The position numbers and the translations under genes are program-made. Below, one piece after another: positions 8,250 to 14,932 of a stretch of 22,065 nucleotides of DNA (its first letter is position 1; every line of letters begins with the position of its first letter). Below the pieces are notes generated by a model. It searched no databases, had not been told where the DNA came from, and worked only from the letters and a program-made list of their open reading frames with translations. The stretch lies in assembly GCA_001970955.1 (NCBI GenBank), contig MPUH01001174.1, forward strand, positions 1 through 22,065, given 5' to 3'. This DNA is from Stentor coeruleus. Taxonomy: Eukaryota > Ciliophora > Heterotrichea > Heterotrichida > Stentoridae.

Positions 8250-11200
8250 ATGATGTTGATAGCAAGTTTGGCACTTCTTGTGAGAATTGCTTCAAGCCTC
8301 AATTCTTCAGATATTTTAGTGTTTTATAGTGAACTCACATCAGAATCAATTCTTTTAGAGTTTTCAAAATACGAAAATAAGTTCAAGATTTATTCAACAA
8401 CAAGCTATATAAACATCTTAGAAGAAATAGATTTCGAGCAATATTCACTCTTCCTAGATATAACTTCTTCTCAAGCTTATCTTCCAATTCTAGATTCTAT
8501 ATGTGAAGCCCTCGATATTGCTTACATAACAATTTCTCCTGCCAATCTAATATCCTTTTCAAAGTACCGATTTCATATAAAAAATTCATTCAATATTGAT
8601 GCAAATGCCCTGTCTTTACTTATTAAGTATCTACATCTAAAAAATATTGCCATTATAATTTCAAGTAATTATGAATGCGTTAAAGTAGGAGATCTGATTA
8701 AGAATCATCTTGATTCTGATATAAAATCAACAATTGTTTATGATGAGAATATTAATCAACACCAGAGTAATATTATGATTCAAGGAATGGTTAAAGTTAA
8801 GGGGATAAGAAATCTTATAATAATTGATAATGGGAATTCTTTGAAAAAAATACAAAATAGTATAAAACTTTCAAAGCTTACAGCAGATGGAAGAGTAATT
8901 ATTTTCTTTACTCAAAACTTAAACTCTGTAGAAATTGAAGGAAGTCTTATTATTTGCCAACAGCAGATTGATATATCAGTGTCAGAGAATAATTTTTATT
9001 CAGTTTCATTAGCACAAGCTCTAGATAAAATATCCCTTTCTAAAATTAAACCAATTTCAAACTCTAAAAGTATTTTAGATTATCTCAATTCCTACTATGA
9101 AACGCATTTTCTTTTTGATGCCTATTACATATTTAACATTCAAAATTCAGCATATGTGAATGTTGGCTCAGTTAATAAAGACGTAGAAATTTACTCATCT
9201 ATTATATATCCAGGAGGTAGTACTAATCCAAACACAGAAGATAATCTGGTAACAGTAAAAGTTTCAATAGCAAATGGAACTTCAGAAATTTATAATTCAA
9301 ATTATTACTATGCATTTTCTTATTTATATGAAGCGGCAAGATATGCTGTTTATAGAAGTAATGCTATGAATGAATTCCCAAATTTTAGATTTGAACTTTT
9401 TAACACAGATTGTGGTATATTCGCATATGATCCATCATGGTACGATGCATGCTTTTTACCTCTCATAAATAATTTAGGAATTGCATATATGACAAGTTTA
9501 TGGACAGAATCAGCTCTTGGAAATATATTGACTCTGAGGAAAATGAATGTTTTCATTCCTCAAATTTCTGCTTTAAGTCAAGATAACACTCTTGACAACA
9601 AAACTGAATATCCAGAATTCTTCAAACTTACTCTTAAAGTATCGGATGTGATGCCTAATTCCATGGTATTTATGAGGTCTTTTGAATGGAAAAGTATTAA
9701 TATTTTCTTTTCAGAAGAATTTACAAGTATGTATAAAGAAATTCATGATTACTCTGAGGAAAATGGCTTTTATTTTGTAAATCCTGAGTCGATGAGGATA
9801 TTTCCAGCTAACTATACTCGACAGGATTTTTTAAAATATCGCAGTTACTTTGAAGCAGCAAAAAATAATAATTGCAGAATTTTTGGTATCCTAGCATCTG
9901 TTTCACTTCAATATATTATAGAAGGCCTATACGATGTTGGCTTACGCAAAGGGGATTTTATAACATTTGGTGGAGCAGATCTTTATAGGTTTTTGACTGA
10001 AGAAAAAAATGAAGAATATTTAAAAAAAATAAGAGAACTTTTGCCAGGTAGTTTTGTTAGTGCATATGCGGAATGGTCAGGCATACTTGGGAAGACTCTT
10101 AAAGCTGAGATGTCGAAAATATTTCCTGAGACATCATACATGTGCATGGTTTATGACAGTTTTTCTGTAATAAAAAACGCATTTGAATTCATGTTAAAAA
10201 AAGGATTGGATTATGAAAACACTACAGAACTTACTGCAGTTATAAGAAATATGAATAGTATTGGGTGCTTAGGAAGTCTTAGCTTTGATAAACAGACAAA
10301 TAGTAAAGCAACTGCAAAATTTTTATTTCAGCAAATAATTTTAAATGAAACTACAAACAATTTCTATTTGAAGGATGTAATGATTATTGATAGATATTCT
10401 ACTAATGCAATAACTGCTATCTCAGAAATTGAATGGACAACTCAAGATAAGTCTACTCCAACAAACTTTAGGGCAATATCAGATTGTCCATTTGATAGTT
10501 ATCTTGTAAAAAATGTATCAAGACCTAAAAAAATTTTATATGGATTATCTACGTTTTTCGCTTTTCTCACTATAATAAGTGCATATTTATCATCAAAATT
10601 AAATCAATTAACTTTTACTCAAATCGAAGAAAAAGTTCCAATCTCTTTATCTGATTATATTTTTATGAGCTACTTTTTTTTTCAGATATTTCAATACTTA
10701 ACTCAAGGCCCTGATCAAAAAACCTATCAGTACATCGTCAATAATTTCCAGATTATGATTTCATTGGACTTCAATCTTTACTTCAACTTAAAAAATGAAA
10801 TTTTCTGGCATTTCTTCTATTCAGTGTTAGTTTTAAGCTATCTATGGATATTTCTTTGTATCTTTATAATGCTTCGAATAGATTTAAGATTTTCCTCGAA
10901 CTATATTATAAGCGGAATTAGCCTTACTTGCGATATTTTTTTGCCATTATTTGGACATCTAGGTTTTATTCCCATGATATCAATGCTATTCAATATATTT
11001 AATTGTAATCAAGGTATCGGAAACAATTTGACAGAAAGCTTTTTAGATTTAGATTGTACATGCTTTTGCTATAAAAATGCTCATCTCACAGTTATGGTGC
11101 TTACTACAATAAGCCTTACATTTTTTATCCCATTAGCAGTATTTTACAGGCCAGAATGGGAAAGACGGCAGAAAATGCTCAATTTAAGGACCAAGCCAAG

Positions 11201-11684
11201 CTACTTATCCATTATGAGTGTCATACAAATTTTAATAATCATCATCGCTAAAACTCTAAGGGTTGAAAATGAAATGATTGCAGGTATTATTATTAGTTGC
11301 CTTCTTGCATGTCTATTGATCGCAGCTACAGTCATTAAACCTTTTAATTATATGAGAATGTATATCATGCAGTTAACAAGTTTGACTTTTTCACTTTGGG
11401 GCATTTTAACAGCAACTGCTATTGGGATAGCATTAAGTTTAACGACTTGGATTCTAATTGAATTTGTTGGCTCTATGCTCATTTTGATTTTTGGCATAAT
11501 TGCACTAAGTCGCTATAAAAATCTGCTTTACTCCAATGAGAAAAATATTGTTCCAGATTTATTCATTTTTCAATTTAGTTTTGGCAAGAAAAAATATGTA
11601 ATAAATGATAGCTATAACAATAGTCTAGAAGAAGAAAGGTTTAATAACATTGATTCAGTTTTAACTATTCAGATGAAAGCCTAG
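8250..11684 (+). CDS. Large receptor-like protein: Venus-flytrap (PBP1) ectodomain plus polytopic membrane domain
   Basis: The 1144-residue protein begins with a hydrophobic signal peptide (1 to about 17). Residues 20-300 look like a degenerate periplasmic-binding-protein type 1 lobe pair (DILVFYSEL, LFLDITSSQAYLPILDS, YITISPANLISFS). Residues 315-745 form a second, better preserved PBP1/ANF-receptor-like module, with the YAFSYLYEAARYAV helix, SWYDACFLPLINNLGIAYM, and MVYDSFSVIKNAFEFM before a terminal GCLGSLSFD. Many N-x-S/T sites fit an extracellular domain. From 762 on I count eight or nine hydrophobic helices, at about 762-782, 800-818, 854-876, 886-912, 945-967, 984-1002, 1009-1030, 1038-1062 and 1065-1086, with a short cytosolic tail. 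Class C GPCRs and GABA-B receptors share the flytrap-plus-membrane plan but have seven helices, so the membrane part may differ. The ligand and signalling output are unknown. No introns are seen; the stop is TAG. Confidence 0.8.
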   Translation: MMLIASLALLVRIASSLNSSDILVFYSELTSESILLEFSKYENKFKIYSTTSYINILEEIDFEQYSLFLDITSSQAYLPILDSICEALDIAYITISPANLISFSKYRFHIKNSFNIDANALSLLIKYLHLKNIAIIISSNYECVKVGDLIKNHLDSDIKSTIVYDENINQHQSNIMIQGMVKVKGIRNLIIIDNGNSLKKIQNSIKLSKLTADGRVIIFFTQNLNSVEIEGSLIICQQQIDISVSENNFYSVSLAQALDKISLSKIKPISNSKSILDYLNSYYETHFLFDAYYIFNIQNSAYVNVGSVNKDVEIYSSIIYPGGSTNPNTEDNLVTVKVSIANGTSEIYNSNYYYAFSYLYEAARYAVYRSNAMNEFPNFRFELFNTDCGIFAYDPSWYDACFLPLINNLGIAYMTSLWTESALGNILTLRKMNVFIPQISALSQDNTLDNKTEYPEFFKLTLKVSDVMPNSMVFMRSFEWKSINIFFSEEFTSMYKEIHDYSEENGFYFVNPESMRIFPANYTRQDFLKYRSYFEAAKNNNCRIFGILASVSLQYIIEGLYDVGLRKGDFITFGGADLYRFLTEEKNEEYLKKIRELLPGSFVSAYAEWSGILGKTLKAEMSKIFPETSYMCMVYDSFSVIKNAFEFMLKKGLDYENTTELTAVIRNMNSIGCLGSLSFDKQTNSKATAKFLFQQIILNETTNNFYLKDVMIIDRYSTNAITAISEIEWTTQDKSTPTNFRAISDCPFDSYLVKNVSRPKKILYGLSTFFAFLTIISAYLSSKLNQLTFTQIEEKVPISLSDYIFMSYFFFQIFQYLTQGPDQKTYQYIVNNFQIMISLDFNLYFNLKNEIFWHFFYSVLVLSYLWIFLCIFIMLRIDLRFSSNYIISGISLTCDIFLPLFGHLGFIPMISMLFNIFNCNQGIGNNLTESFLDLDCTCFCYKNAHLTVMVLTTISLTFFIPLAVFYRPEWERRQKMLNLRTKPSYLSIMSVIQILIIIIAKTLRVENEMIAGIIISCLLACLLIAATVIKPFNYMRMYIMQLTSLTFSLWGILTATAIGIALSLTTWILIEFVGSMLILIFGIIALSRYKNLLYSNEKNIVPDLFIFQFSFGKKKYVINDSYNNSLEEERFNNIDSVLTIQMKA

Positions 11685-11944
11685 TTTAGAATTAACTACT
11701 TAATAAAGTCTCTGAAATTCTTATAGCTTATTGTTCTAATGACTATAGCCCAAAAGTTTCGAAAATAGACCTTGATGCAAGCGAAGGAGTATCTTTCAAC
11801 CCCACTCCAAGTAGATTAATTGCAGTTTATAAGAAATCATTCTACAAGATAACTAAAAAAGCAAGTCAATCATAATTATTAGTATTTTTTTCATTCATCA
11901 GTTTGGCAAAATGACAGACTTTATTTGATAAGTGGTAAATTCAA

Positions 11945-12029
11945 TAAAGTTGAGTATTTGGATCATACAGAAAACAGGTTTGTAACNTAAAGTTGAGTAT
12001 TTGGATCATACAGAAAACAGGTTTGTAAC
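11945..12029 (+). repeat. Exact 42-bp direct duplication around a single N (probable assembly scar)
   Basis: Bases 11945-11986 and 11988-12029 are identical, separated only by the N at 11987. The intact paralogue has this segment once, and removing one copy plus the N restores the reading frame of the kelch alignment. This is what results when two overlapping contig ends are joined with a placeholder N instead of being merged. It should not be read as biology without checking reads. Confidence 0.9.
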
Positions 12030-12213
12030 TGAACCTTTACCTACTTTCAAACAGAATGCAGTAGTTTGTTCAGTTAATGATAGCATTTAATTAATGGCTG
12101 GGTTATAAAATGGTGAGCTATCGAATATAGTTTACAAGTTTAAAGATGAATGAGAGCTACTAGCATGGGCTTCTCAATAGTCTTATCAAGGCATAAATCT
12201 TTTAATCTATAAT

Positions 12214-12260
12214 TAGTATTAGTTAGGAATTATCGCTTGACTATTGTCCAGCCCTTGTTA
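12214..12260 (+). mobile_element. 47-bp insertion flanked by 13-bp direct repeats
   Basis: The kelch pseudogene alignment is interrupted exactly here. The direct repeat tttaatctataat occurs at 12201-12213 and again at 12261-12273. Deleting the 60 nt of element plus one repeat rejoins LLIYN to NQFYLFG in frame, matching LIIENNNFILFG of the intact paralogue. The insert starts tagtattagttagg and ends cccttgtta. Its ends are only weakly inverted (tagttagg and, complemented, taacaagg). A second copy lies inverted at 18202-18250. The direct repeat looks like a target-site duplication. The element is too short to encode anything, so it could be a tiny non-autonomous element, a retroposed RNA fragment, an eliminated-sequence relic, or repair filler. 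Confidence 0.7.
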
Positions 12261-12555
12261 TTTAATCTATAATAATCAGTTCTATTTGTTTGGGGTAGAG
12301 GAAAAATTATCAAAATTTAAAGTTTTATGTTGAATTTGATGGGAAAAAAACCAAAGGGAATTGCATGAAACCGGGTTCTTTTCTAATCAATCCTTTAGTA
12401 ATATTAACAGTTTAAAGGTTTTTTTATCAATGAAAATCAAGTCCTTAAGTTCTTACAACTTTCAAGTTAATCGCCATATGTTCTTAATAGATTTAATTTA
12501 GAGTAGTTTATGGTTTAAGATAGTATACCATTATTTAAAAAAGAGAATAAGAAAA

Positions 12556-14277
12556 ATGGGAAGTTGTTGCTCATCGAATAAAGTTATTGTTGTTAAATAT
12601 AAAGATATTTTAAAGGAGCTCAAGAATGTGGAAGATTTAAAGGAAATATATCAAAAAATTGTAGAAATTACAGGACTTCAGGATTTTGAAGTTTATGCTG
12701 GAGACGAAATAATATTTGAGCAAAATCAAATTTTGAATTTATTAAAGAAGGCAACTAGTATCGAGCTAACTGTAAAGGATAAGATACTACCGAATAATCA
12801 AGAAGCATTTTCAGAACCCATTCAAGAAAGCCCCAAAGAAATTATTGAAATAGAAAGCACCGTTAATAAAGTTCCTGAAGATCTAAAAAGTTATTGGGGG
12901 CAAGTCTTAAGTTCAACTAAGTTAGAATTGTGCTCTAATTTTATTTTATATGGTGGACTTACAGCTTTGCACAAAACTTTAGTCAAAAATAACCAAAAAA
13001 AAATATATTTCAAAAGTCTTGAAAATGAAGAAGAGATGAAATTCTTCGATACAATAAGTAAAGGAAATTTTTTACTATATAGAAAAGTTAACAATGATAA
13101 TTTCGGAATCAATGCTGATCAGTGCGAAGAAATTACATATGAAGCAATAATAGTAACATCAAAAGAAATTCTAATAACTCAACATAAGAAAAAAAAATTT
13201 ACTTATATTCCATCAGAACCAGTTAGCAAAGAATGCTTAGGCCTTCCTGTATTCAGTTCATCAAAACTTATCGGCTTTGTTAAATCAGTGAGTGGCAATG
13301 AAATTAAGCTAGAACCAATCCTGCCTTTGCTAGAAATAATTAAAGAGTCTATTCTAAAGCATATAGGCGATATTAAATTGCCCATAGCTAATATTAGCGA
13401 TGTGCCAACATTATTAGATGAAAAATATCCGCAAATAAATTTTGAATTTATCCTCACTGATAGAAAGAGAGATGATTATCAAGATGACCACCTTGAGGAA
13501 AGGTGCTATTATTATGACAAGCCTACAGGTTGTGTACTTTCATACAGCTCTAGAAACTATAAGTCTCGAATTTTACCAGGTAAAATACATATTGAAGAAG
13601 GGGCAACTTTAACAACAACTGATTGGGGCTTGATAATTATATATAAAAACGAAGTCTGGAAATATAAAGAATCTAAAATCGGCCTTATAACTATATATAA
13701 TAACGAAGTTTACTGGAAATATAAAGAATCTAAAATCCGCCTTCCATCTACACCCACTTCTCATGTTTACCATGCTAGTGTTTTTCATGACTCTAAGCTT
13801 TTTGTAATAAGTGGTAAAAATTCTAAGGCTGTTGAATACCTGGATGAGAATAATAACTGGCATGAAGCTCCAGATCTAGATGTGTCTAAGGAAAATGCAT
13901 CAGTTTGCTCTTATCTCTCAAGTATTTATCTTATTTCTGGTTTTGAAAATGGAATCCTGTCAACATCTGCATATAAATTTACAGTATCTTGGGAATTACT
14001 TCCATGGAAGAGTCCATGGGCATTACAAGGAATGGGCCTAATTATAGAAAATAACAATTTTATACTTTTTGGAGGAAAGGGCCAAACTGTCTCAAATCGC
14101 AAATATATAACCCTTGAGCAAAATGGAAATGTCAAGTCTAAGGGCGAGCTTCCTGTACCAGGATTTTTCACAGATAAATCTTATGCAAAAACAGGCAATT
14201 TTTACAGATATTTTCTTGGCAAAGACCATATTTTAGAATACAGTGGCTTATTCAAACTAATAGTAATAGCCTTATAA
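12556..14277 (+). CDS. Kelch-repeat protein with N-terminal lipidation signal and protease-like middle domain
   Basis: The 573-residue protein begins MGSCCSS. Gly2 with Ser6 fits N-myristoylation, and Cys4/Cys5 fit palmitoylation, which together would tether it to a membrane. Residues 10-75 form a small alpha/beta region, perhaps ubiquitin-like. Residues 110-265 resemble a trypsin-like protease fold (LPVFSSSKLIGFVKSV at 230-245), but GLP replaces the catalytic GNSGGP/GSP-type motif, so an active enzyme is unlikely. Residues 325-565 carry kelch-like blades: KLFVISGKNSKAVEYLDE (414-431), SIYLISGFENGIL (456-468), NNFILFGGKG (500-509). Between 358 and 394 an 18/19-residue segment is duplicated in tandem. 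A dead paralogue lies directly upstream in the same orientation, indicating tandem gene duplication. The stop TAA is immediately followed by the ATG of ARL1. The protein's role is unknown. Confidence 0.8.
   Translation: MGSCCSSNKVIVVKYKDILKELKNVEDLKEIYQKIVEITGLQDFEVYAGDEIIFEQNQILNLLKKATSIELTVKDKILPNNQEAFSEPIQESPKEIIEIESTVNKVPEDLKSYWGQVLSSTKLELCSNFILYGGLTALHKTLVKNNQKKIYFKSLENEEEMKFFDTISKGNFLLYRKVNNDNFGINADQCEEITYEAIIVTSKEILITQHKKKKFTYIPSEPVSKECLGLPVFSSSKLIGFVKSVSGNEIKLEPILPLLEIIKESILKHIGDIKLPIANISDVPTLLDEKYPQINFEFILTDRKRDDYQDDHLEERCYYYDKPTGCVLSYSSRNYKSRILPGKIHIEEGATLTTTDWGLIIIYKNEVWKYKESKIGLITIYNNEVYWKYKESKIRLPSTPTSHVYHASVFHDSKLFVISGKNSKAVEYLDENNNWHEAPDLDVSKENASVCSYLSSIYLISGFENGILSTSAYKFTVSWELLPWKSPWALQGMGLIIENNNFILFGGKGQTVSNRKYITLEQNGNVKSKGELPVPGFFTDKSYAKTGNFYRYFLGKDHILEYSGLFKLIVIAL
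13627..13737 (+). repeat. In-frame tandem duplication within the kelch gene
   Basis: Unit 1 (13627-13680, 54 nt) encodes GLIIIYKNEVWKYKESKI. Unit 2 (13681-13737, 57 nt) encodes GLITIYNNEVYWKYKESKI. They differ by a few substitutions and one extra Tyr codon. The upstream pseudogene has a single equivalent (RLIAVYKKSFYKITKK), so the duplication arose after the two genes split or was lost from the other copy. Confidence 0.9.
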
Positions 14278-14820
14278 ATGGGTGTTTTGTTCTCTAGGCT
14301 GTTTTCCGCACTGTTTGGCAAAGGTGAAATCAGAATCCTCATTTTAGGCCTAGATAACGCTGGGAAAACTACTCTTTTGTATAAGCTCCAACTTAACCAA
14401 GTTATAGAAACTGTCCCTACCATTGGGTTTAATGTGGAAACTGTGAATTACAATAACTTACAATTGCAAGTATGGGATTTAGGAGGACAAGGTACTATAA
14501 GACCATATTGGAGATGCTATTATCCTAATACTAATGCTGTGATTTATGTTGTAGACAGTACTGATGTAGATAGGATGGATACAGCTAAGCAAGAAATGAT
14601 TACAATGCTGCAAGAAAGTGACTTGAAAGGCGTACCTTTGCTTGTGTTTGCTAATAAACAAGATATGCCAGGCGCTTTGTCTGAAGCACAAGTCAGTCAA
14701 ATGCTTGGATTATCTTCGATTAAAAATAGACAATGGAGGATAGTCAAAGCTAGTGCTAAACTTGGGGAAGGTATTTCAGAAGGCTTAGACTGGCTTATAG
14801 CTCTGTTGCGAGACAATTAA
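14278..14820 (+). CDS. ARL1: ARL1-like small GTPase of the ARF family
   Basis: This 180-residue protein is an ARF-family GTPase. ARL1 recruits GRIP-domain golgins at the trans-Golgi. Gly2 fits N-myristoylation, followed by the amphipathic helix FSRLFSALFG. The P-loop is GLDNAGKT (24-31), switch 1 VPTIGFN has Thr48, and switch 2 WDLGGQ has Gln71. Then comes the guanine-binding NKQD (126-129), with SAK (159-161) in the last base-contact position. IRPYWRCYY in switch 2 is the ARL1 signature that separates it from ARF1 (which has IRPLWRHYF). All GTP-binding residues are intact and the length equals that of the family. Its ATG follows the kelch stop with zero spacing, so its 5' UTR and promoter must lie inside the kelch coding region, or the two are co-transcribed. 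An AATAAA lies at 14876-14881, downstream of its stop. Confidence 0.94.
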   Translation: MGVLFSRLFSALFGKGEIRILILGLDNAGKTTLLYKLQLNQVIETVPTIGFNVETVNYNNLQLQVWDLGGQGTIRPYWRCYYPNTNAVIYVVDSTDVDRMDTAKQEMITMLQESDLKGVPLLVFANKQDMPGALSEAQVSQMLGLSSIKNRQWRIVKASAKLGEGISEGLDWLIALLRDN

Positions 14821-14932
14821 TATAAGATATAAGTAGATCATATTTGAGATCATAATTTTATTTGAAAGCCTAAAGAATAAAGATAATTAAGTTATTTTTA
14901 CAAGAAATAAGTTCAATGTTCAATAAGGCAAT

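Larger units (their letters stand above)
11708..12470 (+). pseudogene. 5'-truncated kelch-protein pseudogene, paralogue of the gene at 12556
   Basis: Translated fragments align nearly end to end with the C-terminal half of the intact kelch protein downstream. Examples are AYCSNDYSPKVSKIDLDA against SYSSRNYKSRILPGKIHI, RLYLISGKFNKVEYLDH against KLFVISGKNSKAVEYLDE, and NQFYLFG against NNFILFGG. In the ungapped stretch 12082-12213, four stops fall on residues that are Tyr, Glu, Trp and Trp in the intact gene (codons TAA, TAA, TGA, TAG). Frameshifts occur near 11875 and 12290, and the N-terminal half is missing; homology starts 24 nt after the receptor gene's stop. The remnant has only one copy of the segment that is tandemly duplicated in the intact gene. 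It also contains an N with a 42-bp duplication (11945-12029) and a 47-bp insertion (12214-12260). It is clearly non-functional as a protein gene. Confidence 0.92.

Noticed and set aside
12100..12200. TGA decoded as tryptophan (Blepharisma-type code)
   Set aside because: One TGA in the kelch remnant aligns with Trp, but a TAG does too, and TAA replaces Tyr and Glu. About 47 Trp codons in intact genes are all TGG. Decay explains it better.
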